Source: Lycocorax pyrrhopterus obiensis
Taxonomy: Eukaryota > Chordata > Aves > Passeriformes > Paradisaeidae
Direction of reading: 5' to 3'
Assembly: GCA_014706295.1 (NCBI GenBank)
Contig: JACSVZ010000022.1
Location: forward strand, 9,938,830 to 10,002,829
Length of the DNA stretch: 64,000 bases
Part shown: in pieces, positions 12,720 to 24,400 of the stretch
How the letters are laid out: each line of letters starts with the position of its first letter
How positions within the stretch are numbered: position 1 is the first letter of the stretch
Program-made: the position numbers and the translations under genes
Notes under the pieces: model-generated
The model's input: the letters and a program-made list of their open reading frames with translations, nothing else
Told to the model about the DNA's origin: nothing
Database searches by the model: none

Positions 12720-15700
12720 TATTTATGAAATAATACATCTATATTTCTGCTTTGGTGCCAACCTACCCCTCATAGATGTGTGCAGGTTCAAAGGAATGGA
12801 AGCTGTGTGTGAAGTTACAAAAGTACTGTGAGATTGTGTATTTCGACTTGCCCTGAGGCTTGTCCCACCCTCGTAGTGCTGCGGGTTTTTCCTCTGACTG
12901 TGATCACGTCCTCTGACACAGCCCAGCCTGAGAGATGGATGTGCAGAGCAGGTCTTTCCTATGAGCTCAGCTGAATTTAGGAGCTGCAAAAGCTGGTAGT
13001 GCCTACAAAACACAGCTCCAGTAGCTGCTGGAGAATGGCAGGAGTACTGTCAAAGGGTAGAAAGAGCTGAAAGAACAGAAGATTGATGAATTCTTTCCAA
13101 ATATTGGCAAAATGCTTGGAAAGGGGATGCAGGAACCCACACCATGCTCATGTGTTGGAATGTGGCGCTGGACTGTGGAAGGGAAAATGGTGTTTAACGT
13201 GCACCGGTGAATCTGTTGTGTCTGGGGCTGAAGGAATGCAGCCTTGCCCTGGTACTGGGGAGGATTGGATCTTGTCTGGGGAAGATTTCCTTGTTTCCAG
13301 GCCTGGGGGATGTATGGGAAGAGATGGCTGCTAGTTGAGGGTCATCTCTCTCCTCTTAAAACCTGGGGTGCAGTTTTGTAATTCGAACATCTATGAATGT
13401 CCTTGCCTTTGCTCAGTGATAGAAGTGGTTGTGCTGATTTAAATGGCCAGTAAGTTCTTCAAGTGCATCTGACAGTTCCTTGTTTTCATCAGCCTGCAGC
13501 TGACCCTGGCTGCACAGTGTCACATTCCAGCCTGCTCTGTGAAATTCAAACAAGGACCTGTGACCTGCACTTGTGAGTAAACTGACATGTGAGAAGGGAT
13601 CACCCCTCTTCATATAGGTAATCATGTCATTAAAATAAATCCTTGTAAAAGGCTCTATCCAGTGACCAGTTTTGAAGGAACAGCTGGTAGCAGGGCAGTC
13701 ACGACATGAATTTGCAGAATTTTAAAATAAACATGAAAGGGTTTTGCTCGAAAGCTTTCTCTTCCACTCAGCTCTTTCTGGGCTATAATTGTATCTCTTT
13801 GAAAACAGCATGGTTCACTGAATATTCATTAGGCTTCAAGAAACAAATACATTTTGCTTATTATCTCAGAGCCGAGTCCCTTCTCCTGGAAGTGAATCTG
13901 CACAGTCAGCGCAGTCCGTGTGAGCTCCGAGGTGCTGACAGGCGCACAGGGCTGGTCTGCCCTCCTGCTTCCACATGGGAAAGTGTCTTTGGCCCAAGTT
14001 CACAAACCAGGGCCTGAACCTCTGCTGCCCGGTGAGGGTGAGCCTTTGGCCCAGGGGGGTTTCAGGAGGAGGCAGCAGTTTGGGATGAAATCCCAAAGGA
14101 AGCAGCAGGATGTACAAGCAACACCCCTCAGAAGTGATGGGCACTGAGGCCGATGTGCTTGGCTGATCAAGCCCACAGGGTAGTGGTCTGATTTAACTGC
14201 CCTATGGCAGATCTTTCAGCTCATGATTCCCAGGCATTTTGGGATGAGGGGCCAAGCCAGCACCCTGGAAAGGGCTGACACCCACCTTCCCCTGCTCGTT
14301 TTGACTCCTCCAGGAGCTCCTATTCCAAGTGGGAAATGCAGACCACAGTGTGCCCTCCCCCCTCCATCCTGTTTTGAGGCCAGCTGCGGCCGTTTTACAA
14401 TCATTATTTTAAGAGCGGGAGACTAATGAGGAGGAGAGCTGGGTTTTACATTTTGATGAGGAGGTGATAATGCTCACTGCACGGGCTCCCCGGGGAGCCA
14501 TAGCACTCACCATTTGCTTTGCCTCCTTAGTTTTTATAGGCCTCGGGAATGAAGACTGAGGTTTTAAGGCAGCAAAGCATCCATTAGGAAGTGCTTACGG
14601 TGACCTTGGAGGCTGAGTCAGTCCTTTGGCACTGCCTGGAAGAAGGAATGTGTTGTTTTCCTTGAGGCCTGGAGGTGGGATGCGGTTTCTGTGTCGCTTG
14701 TCAGGTTTGCTGCCTGAGTCCAGCTGTTGGGAAAGCCGAACTCGTACCTCGTGCTCTTTCTTGCACGTTTCTGTTCCCACCCTGGGCAGGGACGAGAGCT
14801 CTGAACTCTCCCGGACCTCCCGTCTCCCACTCTGATGTACACCTGTGCCTTCTGCAGGTCCAAGTAGTGCCCTTCCAGCCAGTCGTGCCCCAGTTACACC
14901 CATGGGCAAACACCTAAGGAGGTGTTTGGCAGATCAGGTTTCCCAGTACAGACCTGAAGTGCTGGGATGACATTTACTTTCCAACAGCAGCCGTGCCCTG
15001 AGGGTGTCTCCTGACACCGGAATTTCGTAACACACAGCCTTGCACTTTCCTTTCTGCTGGCGGGGTGTGTGGGTGAGGCTGGACATTACCCGCACACACA
15101 AATAGCTTCACCTGGCAGAAAGGTCGCTGTCAGGGAGGACAAGAGCCCGTTTGTTCCCCGGACCCCCATCAAAGAACAAGCTTGTTTGTCCTCAGGTCTT
15201 GGCTGTGCTCGGGGAGTGGAGGGACAGACAGCAGCGGGCGCTCACAGCCTCTGTTCACTGCTCAGCGCTGGCTTTTATTGGCTTAAGGACAGTCTCCAAA
15301 TTGATGCCCATCATTGCCTACACTCGCCTGCCCAAACAAGCTCCCTTCTCCAAGACTTTTGAAGCAGCTTGGGCAGAGCAGTCAGGCTTTTCCCAGTGCC
15401 AGAGCTGGCCACGGTGTATCATGCCCTTCCCCGGAACCCCTGGAGCTCTGCAGTCTGTTTTCTCTCTGCGTGTCATGATGCTGGTGGAGGGAAGGATGGA
15501 CGTTCTCCCCGATGGAAGCCTGTAAGCACAGTTTGCTTTAGGTCAGCTGCAGCCTCGCTCTGCTGAGGCAGTGGCAGGTGACAAGGCATTGCCTCTGAGT
15601 GATGCCAGCAGCCTGCCAGCCTGTGCCAGGGGAAATGCTTTCTTCCTCTTTTCCTCTTTCCACTCCAGCAGACAGGGTCCATGTGCCTGCCAGCCCATTC

Positions 15701-18700
15701 CCCCAGGCCTCCTCCTCCTCCCTTCTCTGGGACTGCTATGGGCTGGGGGTCCAGGGAGTTTTCCTTCAGTAGCTTTTCATCACCATTTCTGAAGCCAGCT
15801 CTTTGCACAGAGCTTTGGGATTTAATGCAACATAAAGAACTTTTGAAACTGTTTTCCACTTCTAAAAACAGTTCTGTCTTCAGTTCACTCCTTTCTGGAA
15901 CTGGAAGTGGTTGGGTTCTGGCAGGGCAAGTACAGCTGCTCCTACAGGCTCCTCTGCAGCCGATGGTGAGCTCTGTGTTGTGCTGGAAATGCAATGAGCT
16001 CTCCATTGCCACTGCTTGGTGCACCCCCAGACCAGCCCCAAGCTGCTCTGCAGCCCCCCCAGGTTGGCATTGTCTGTCCCCAGCCTCCCTCCATGTCCCT
16101 GCGCTTTCCCAGAGCACTGCTGGGCTGTGACCTGCATGGCAATGACAGAGGCACCGGTGGTGAGTGGCAGCTCCGAGTTCTGGGGGTTTGTGAATTCAGA
16201 GGGTATCTCACAGTCTGTCACAGGCACCACTGCTCTCTGGGGCCCAGGAGTCCTGCGGCTTTCCCTCCTCCCTTGTGAGCAATTTATTTCCTTTACTGAC
16301 AGACAACTATTGACTTCTCATTCTCCTGAAGATGAGATGTCTTGTCTCATCAGGTTTAAATTAGTTTTATCTTTAGCCTTTCCTATTAATAAGCTCTCAT
16401 CGCGGTGTCATTACTTGATATCTATTTTCTGATGTTTTTCATTAATGGCTCTATATCTTCCAGATATTTTTTCAAGTATTTTTTTCCCCTGCTGCTGAGT
16501 TATTTAACAGTCAGACACAGATCAGAGATGTGAAGATGGTCTGATGCTGGTCAGAGACAGTGTGGAATGGCCCAGCACCACTTGGTGTGCAGGGCAGGGC
16601 GCTGGGACTGTGGTGGGGCTGCAGTGGGGCCGCATTGGGGCTGTCAGGAATGGTCACGCATTCCCTCCCTGTCTCTCTGCATCCCTCTGATCCCAGCCTG
16701 AGCTCTGACACGCCTGGGGCTCTCAGGAGCACGAGTCAATAGAGTAATTAAAATGCCTCCCATGAGGCAAAGGTGCTGCAATTCCTTTGGACAGCTGTAT
16801 CTGTGAAAAACAGAGGACTGCTTTCTGTGCTTCGTGTGCCTGGCAGGGCTCTTCTCCTTCAGCAGAATTTCCACTAGGAAATGTGAAAGGGAATTATTTC
16901 ACATTAATTCAAGGGGGATCTTGCCCAGGGTCCCTGTTCCTGCTGGGTCTGAGCCACCTTCTCTGGTAGCTGGTCTGGGGCAGCTGCCACTGCCACCAGG
17001 AACATGGAGCTGGCAGTACTGCCAGCCTGGGGACAGGCAGGGCTTTCTCCTCGTGTCTTCAAGGGTGTCAAAAGCAAAGTCCATCAGTGTTGAAAACACC
17101 CAAATCTCAACCTCGTTGCCCTACATTTACTTCTTGAGTTAAGGAGGAGGAGAAAGGTGCCCAGTTCCTTGGGAGCAAACCCAAGGATGACAACAGCCTG
17201 ATGCACTGTGGCATGTCTAACTGAGCTGTCAGGGTGCTCAGGGACACTGCTGGGGGGGTGTCTGACACTTGCAGAGCCAGGTCACCGCGGGATCCCTCGC
17301 TGGCCCCGGCTGTGGCTCCCATGTGGGAATTAACAGAGCGGCTGCAGCATGGGCAATTTGCAGCAGCGCCTCCAGCAGAGGGTTTGAGGATGATTAATAT
17401 TCAGCACACTGCTGTGAAAATGAACAGCCAGAAAGGATTGTCCTCCTCCCCTTCCTGCGTCCATGAGGACAGTGAGTGGAACAGAAATGAAATTCACTTT
17501 TGGTCAGACTGATTATGAGGTTTTGAGACTAAACAAGGTGCTCCATTCTCTTTGGGTTATTTAGTGTCTTTTAATCTGTTTCTTCTTCCTTTTTTTTTTA
17601 ATGTCATCTTTCTGTAATTTAATTACAGGAAGTTTAAAAAAGAGTAGTAGGAGGCTTTGGTTTAAGCTATCAGAACCAAACAGAAGGCAATTCTAAAACC
17701 AGTTTATCTTTAAAAAAGGGAAATATTCTGACATTTCATTAAAAGAAAGATTCTTCCCATAATTTCTTATCCAAACTCCATTTTGAAAAGCCCTTATACT
17801 GTTGATGGGAAAGCTTTCCCCATCCCATGCTCAGCAGCCGGCACAGCAGAGCCTGGCAGGAGCACTGGCAGCGCTGACAGTACCCCTGGGATGCTCCCGG
17901 CAGCAGCCGGGTGGCAGGGGGTGCAGAAGCCTGGGAGGGGCTCAGAGCAGTCTCCACAGGAGAACCCAGTAGGGTGAGAGGAACCTCAAGAAAAACCCCA
18001 TCAGTGCCCTTGCAGCCAGAGCTGGCAAAGATCTGAGCTGTTCCAGAGTCACCTGTCCAGGCACACTGGGGCCAGGCGGTGCCAGCAGCAGGGACATCCC
18101 TCATGGTACTCTTTTTATTGATATTGGTGGGTCAGACCAGTGCAGGTGCTGCTGCTGTCCCCACAGGGCTCACAGTGGCCAGTGGCTGCCCACCCCTGCC
18201 TCTGTGGCAGCGGAGGTGGGACCCAGCCCAATGGCACCGTGCCACCTGGAGAGGTTTGAGGCTTGGCATCTTGGCTCTAGGGTTACTGAGGGAATATTTA
18301 CACCTCTTTTTGCAATCATTCACAGCAAGTGAGCCTAGAATGGGGCTTGGCACCTTCCTTCATCCTCCTCCTTCTGTTTCCTTAGGAACTGGAAACTGAA
18401 GGTGCCCAATGAGGCGTTACGGATTCAATAGCTTGGGCCAAGGCGCTGCCACCCGTCCTGTCCTCCCCCTCTGACAGAGCTCTGCCACTGTCATCAAAGG
18501 GCACCTGGCATCTGCCCTTCTTCTTTGTGCTCTGAGCACAGGCAGATCCCCCAGCGTGTGGGGGTTACTGCAGCCAGAGCAGGCTGCACTGGGTGCAGCA
18601 CAGACGTGCCCAGTGCCCACATCTCATTAGCTTTGTTACCTCTGCCATTAATTGGCAGGGCAGGGGTGGCATTGGCTGCTCAGGGTATGGCTCGCTCACA

Positions 18701-19700
18701 ATGGTGAGGTAAAGGGAGCGAGGAGCAGCAGAGGAGGCTGGGCTGCAGTCTGGGGGCACTGCTGACACATCAGCCACACCTTTACCTTGGGAAAAGAGCA
18801 ACGAGAACCTCCAAGGTTTTCAGGGGAACATTTAGCCACTCAGAAGATGTGAGCAGGAGCTCTGGCCTTGGGAACATCAGCTGCTCAGCTAGCAGCACCA
18901 CGACTCCCCTGTACCTGTTGGATGGGGCTCTGGGGCCCTGGGCAGGACCAGACAGGCAGAGGCAGAGGAGGGTGTTGGTGCTGCCCACCAGGAATGCCCA
19001 GCAGAGCCAGTGTGGACACTTGGAAGTGGCTGGTGGCACATGGTGCTGTGCCAGTGGGTCTGGAGGCTGCAGGGCTCAGGAATCTGGCCCTGGCCCTGGC
19101 ATCTCTCCCCATGCAGCCATTCTGCTCCAGGCTGTGGCACAGGCAGCCCTGGGATGAGGTTTGATGCCACTGCAGCCAGGAGCGAGCTCCTGAGCCCAAG
19201 AGCTTGCTGGCTACTGCTACTGCTCTCCCTGGGGTCCTGGGGGTCTCAGCCCCAGCCTGGGGAAGGGGAGGGGGGTGGATCTGTCTCCCTGGGGCCCCAG
19301 GGATGTGCTTGTTCATGTCAAACAGCTCCCAGCTCACTGGCAACAGGCGGGAGCAGGAGCACACACTAAAAGAACCAGCAGCTCAGGGACAGGGGCAGAA
19401 TAAATCTGCATAAATACAAATGAGGGGAATATTTATTTGTCACATTGACCACGTTTCTGTAGCTACTTTAACCTGTGAGAGTGGGGGTCCAGCAGCCTGG
19501 GCAGGGCTTGGGCTCCACTCAGGCCCGGCTCTGGGGCTGCAGCCCCCGTGGTTCCCCACCTTTCCAGCAGACTCACCTATTCAATATTCCTCACATGAGT
19601 TACTCCTGTAGCTGATGGGAGTGATAAATAACAAAACCCTTGCAAATGCAAAAATCCTTTGGCAGTTTGGAAAGGAACCAAGTCACGTGCTGAATGCAGA
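12720..19700. other. Intergenic region, no gene recognised
   Basis: About 7 kb between the convergent ends of CDK5RAP1 and gene A. Open frames here (for example 15473-16117 minus and 15681-16130 plus) lack splice-flanked structure, domain motifs or family resemblance. The A/T-rich stretch 16290-16500 and polypyrimidine 17580-17605 are the only compositional features. A TTTATT at 18114-18119 could be a distal minus-strand poly(A) signal, but I could not link exons to it. Confidence 0.6.
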
Positions 19701-19715
19701 TGAAGAAAAATCATT

Positions 19716-19721
19716 TTTATT
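19716..19721 (-). terminator. Candidate poly(A) signal downstream of gene A
   Basis: AATAAA on the minus strand, with T-rich sequence around it. It is the first canonical signal found downstream of gene A's last recognised exon (21.5 kb), so either the 3' UTR is about 1.8 kb or further exons were missed. Alternatives lie at 19432-19437 and 18114-18119. Confidence 0.35.
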
Positions 19722-20314
19722 GTAAGGAGTAAAAGAAGGGTGTGAATCTGCCTCAAATCCACCTCACCCACAATGCAGCACATCCAAATCCACTTGGAGA
19801 TTACAAGGCAGGATAGCGTTCACTCTGATCAGTTCAAAGCGTCGCTGTTTGGGAACAAATTGGCTGACTGTGCACCTGGATTAGGCTGGGGGCTTTTTTG
19901 CCTCATTTTAACAGTATGAAATCACTGAAAACAGCAAAATCCCCTTTTGAAATGGTAAGCCAATCAAGAAGCAAAAGGAGAGCAAAGACAAAGTGTTTAC
20001 AGCTCATTGCATTCGCCCCTTTTCTCTCTTCCCTTCTCAGAAGGTTTTGTGCAGTTGGTGCAAACTCATGAAATTCCTGAGGGGACCAAACCCCTGCCTG
20101 ACTGTGTGCATCCAGCACCTGGAATGTCCCCTCTGTGCTGAGCCATAACCTGGCCTAAACCCCAGTCCAAGTGAAGCTGGGGTGGGCCTGAGGAAGAACC
20201 AGGGGTCAAGGTCATCCCTTCATCAGTGAGTGCCATAACGAGTTGTTTGTGGCCATGACAGCCAGGAGAGACACAGGCAAGACCTTGGGCTCCTGCCTCC
20301 ACAGTCACAGTGTC

Positions 20315-20442
20315 ATCAACATGGCTGATCATGAACATGGCTAATTATCAACGTGGCTAATTATCGACATGGCTAATTATCGACATAGCTCACCGTTGGC
20401 ACAGATTATCATTGGCACATATTACCATTGGCACAGATAACT
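20315..20442. repeat. 16-bp tandem minisatellite, 8 copies in two sub-families
   Basis: Five copies of a unit close to ATCAACATGGCTAATT (20315-20394) pass directly into three copies of a unit close to ATTGGCACAGATTATC (20395-20442). All units are exactly 16 bases, so the array keeps its register across the change. It lies downstream of gene A's recognised exons. Confidence 0.85.
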
Positions 20443-21485
20443 CTAGGCTGGATAGAGACACCAAAATCTGAGAAGGCTGAAATGTAGAGCAGAAGAAAGT
20501 GTTTTCTTGGTTGGGTTTCTCCATTTTCATTGTCTATTCTCCACCTGCTGAGTTGTTTTCCTCCCTTCCCTCCTCCTTCTTGGGAATCGCCTGCAGGGAG
20601 ACCTGGAGGGATACCAGAGTTGAGGTTTCAGGCAGCCCTGTGCTACCCCTGTCACCTCCCACTACCAGGTAGCAGGGTCAGGACTCTTCTCACCCAGCCC
20701 AGGTACTGGCACCAGCACAATTGGCAGCAGAGCTCTGAGCCAGGTCCCCAGCCAGCAAATCCTCCTTACCCCAGGGTGCTGCCAGCCCCGCAGCTATGGA
20801 TTGATCCCGGGATCGACACCTGTGGCTGGGGGAGAGACACCCAGGTCAGTGCAATCCCTTCCCGGGTCCCCAGAGCCTGACAGTCCCCCGGTATCCCCCA
20901 CCACAGGGCTGGGCTCGGTGGTGCCTGATGCACCAGTGGCCTGAGAGCTCCCAGCTTTATGGGCAGAGATGATTTAGTGCCCTCAGGAATACGGCTCTGG
21001 GGAAGCTGGGAAGACTTCCAACTCTTCCTTACCTTCCCTATATATTAACTTTCCATGCATATGAAGCTGGAAGTTCTTCCAATCACCTCTGCAAATATTA
21101 ATTAATCCTCGCAGCATCCTGAGGACCATTATTCACTCTTATTAAGCAAATATTATTAAATCCTTTTATAAGAGGTGAAGTGACTTTTCCAGGGCTGTGC
21201 AGGGCATAAGTAGGAGTGCACAGACTTTCTCCTGCTACTGTATTCCAGACCTGCCACTGCACAGGGGCAAAGCTGCTCACACCTGAGCTGAGGGCCGTCT
21301 CTGAGGACCAGGGACCCCAACCACCCCCAGCACTGCTGTGCCCTGTGAGGTACACGTGCTCTGTGGGACTATCCTGACATGCACGGCACCTGGCAGCTCT
21401 GGCTGCATCCCAGAGCCAAGAGAACCCTCCCACTCTTGGCCACTACCCAGGACTGTGTCTCCCATTGCAGCTGCCCCATTCTGGC

Positions 21486-24400
21486 TCACAGACACCGGTG
21501 GGGATCCCCAGCAGCACTGGGGCTGAACTTACTCTGAAGGAGCCAGTCAATGAAGGTGCTTGGGAATGGGGAATTCTGCAAAGAACCAGGAGGTGTTAGA
21601 GCATGTGAATGTGGAGGGAGGGCAGCAGTGTGGGGACATGGGATGGAACACAGGGTGGGACATGGCTGTACCTGCAGATCCAGCTCCACGTACTGCCCGG
21701 CTGTCACTGGCAGCTTGGAGAAGGCAGAGTAGATTTTCCCCAGAAGCCCAAAGGAGATGACACCTGGGGAGAGGGAGAGGCCATCAGGGCTGGGCAGAGC
21801 TGGCTGTGAGTCACTGAGCCTGCTGGAGCCCTGTGCCCACCCAGAGCATCCGGCAGAGGCTGGAGAGCATTGTACTGCCCAGCAAGGAGGAAAAACCCCT
21901 TGTCCTTCCTATAGATCTCAAACTCCCTGGAGTTCAAAGGTTCCCATGAAAACTGCTGCCCTGGAGCTCCCAGGTGCAGATCCCATCACAAGGGAAATGT
22001 TGTAGGGGGACAGTTCTGCTTTCAGTGAAGCAGCAATTGTGTGCAAGGTTTGACATGAACAGAGCTGGGGAGGGGAAACCCTCTGGCTCTGTGGGGCTGC
22101 ACCTGGGGGTCCTGGCATAGCCAACTCCTGGCAGCAGCTTGGGTCTAGCCCTGGTTAGAAAACCACCCATAAGAAGAGCAGGACTGTGGTGTCTGGCAGT
22201 GGTGGTGAGCCAGGACCTTGACTCCCACAGCAGCTTTGCCAGCGGAGAAAAGCTGCTCCTGCTCCAGGCAGAGAGACCGCTGCTCCCACAGCTCCAGCTC
22301 TCCTGAGGACACCCGCTGCCCATGGAGGTGGCCAGACACACAAACCCCAAGTGTGACTCTAAAACTTAATATAGAAAAGAAAATTTAATGACTTACGGTT
22401 GAGGAATTGCAGATTAATGTTGATGATGCTGACCCAGATGTTCACTAATGGGCAGAGCTGCAATGGCAACAAGTGGCACAGTCTTGGTGAGAACACCGTG
22501 GGTGCAGCAGCGCGTTCCCCGGCACCGCTCGAGTTTCACAGATTTAAATCAGGATGGGACAATCATCCTGATTTCATCCTAGAGCACAGTTCTTCCATGG
22601 AAAAAGAGCTATATGATTTGTTCAGCCTCCTTCTCAAAATGGCACAGGTTCTACTGAACAAGGTAAAAGATCCTCTAAAGACCCCCTTTGCTCTAAACGG
22701 GGCTGTTGCTTCTTCTCACCCCCACAGGGAAGAGCTGAGTATAAATCACCCCGTAACCTCACATGATGGAATTGAAATTACTCCTAACAAATAAATTCTG
22801 ACTGTAAGGAAGATCAAGCAATTTTGTGTAACTCACTTATGGGCTGCAGGCATGTATCTGTGCATGTACAAATACATATATATATATATATATATATGTT
22901 GTATATATATTGTCCCTGCCAAGGGCAGGGGGATTGGAACTAACTAACCTTTGAGGTCCTTTCCAATCCAAACTGTTCTGTGATTCTGTGTGTGTGTGTA
23001 AATCTGCCAGGCAGTTCTGGCAGGAGCACTGATTGCAGCTGAAATGCAGCTTCACAGCAAAGAATCTTCAGACACTCACCAGCGCAGGGACAAGGGACTT
23101 AAGAGACTTGTTCAGCAAGCTGCTCACCAGATTGGTGAGGAGGCTGGGGAGGGAAAAGACAGACAAAAATTACCAGGGAAGTTGTCGAAACCCAGGACTT
23201 GACATCAAGACAAAACTGAGCTCCTCTGCATGGCTCAAAACTGAGCTACTTTGTAGAGGAGCCCCCTCCTCTTCTCTGATGTTAAGAGATGCCGCAAGCC
23301 CACAGCTCCCCCAGGCTTCACCAGGAATTACAGATGCTCAGGACTTTGTTATCTGAATCCCAAAGTCTGCTTTTTATGCTGTCAGTCTGTGCCCAGATTT
23401 GAGACTGAAGTTCTGCCCCACTGCCAACTTGCAGGAGCTGACCCCCATGCTCACCCCTTCCGCAGGCTGACGCTGAAGCTGCCAAGGAGGTTGTTGCAAT
23501 CCTTAAGCACCAACTTGAGGTCACCAGGGGAGTCCTGGGTCAGGGCGATGTGTGATGTGATGTTTGCTTCTACCGAGGATCCACTCAGAAACTGAAAAAT
23601 CCTGAAAAAAATGGAAGTGGCGTGGAGGGTTATGGAGGAAGCCAAAGCAGCACAGGAGAGCGGTGCCTGTGGTGGAGCCGCTAGCGCGGCCTCGGCTGGG
23701 ACAGTGCTTCAGTTTTGGGACTTCTCTCAGGCTCCTGGTCCTGTAGCAGATCACAGAACCATAGAATTGTTCAGGTTGGAAAAGACCTCTAAGATCAAGA
23801 AGTTCAATCATCAACCCAGCACCACCACCATGTTCACTAAACCACGTCCTCAAGCGCCATATCCACATGTTTTTTGAACACTTCCACAGACGGTGAGCGT
23901 CTGTGGAGTGAGGACAGCTGGAAATGGTTCCAGAGAGAGTCAGCAGCACAGCCCAGAGCTTTCCTCACCAGCCTCTTGCTCAGTGTTTGGGGATGCCCAA
24001 AGGAGCCCCCAGGAGTGTCCCATCCTCCCCAGTGCCCTCAGGTCCCCGTGGCCTCGCTCCCCAGCCTTGCTCACCCTGGAAAGCGGAGCACCAGCTTTGA
24101 GTACAGGTTCAGCACGAGCTCAGTCCCACGAAGGACCTTCCATGACACTCGGGCGTTCTCGAGGTTCAGTACCTTCAACCTGGGGGTTGACACCGAGGCA
24201 AACCCACCTTGAGATGGCAGGATCAGCAGAAGCAGATCCTACAGCCCCATCTCTTCCTGCTCATTGTTTGACCTGTGGATATTCCCAGGTAAAAGTGAAG
24301 GTGGAGAAGGACCACCTCCTGCTCCACGAACAGCCAATCTCAAAGCATGATCAGGTTTCTCACGGCTATGTCCTCCTGAGTCTCAGCTGTCTCCATGGGT

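Noticed and set aside
15473..16117. 214-codon minus-strand ORF in the 12.7-19.7 kb gap
   Set aside because: No domain, signal peptide or splice-phase context was recognised; GC-rich avian intergenic DNA often yields such frames.
18114..18119. Minus-strand AATAAA as the 3' end of gene A
   Set aside because: No gene A exon was found between it and 21.5 kb, and a nearer candidate signal exists at 19716.
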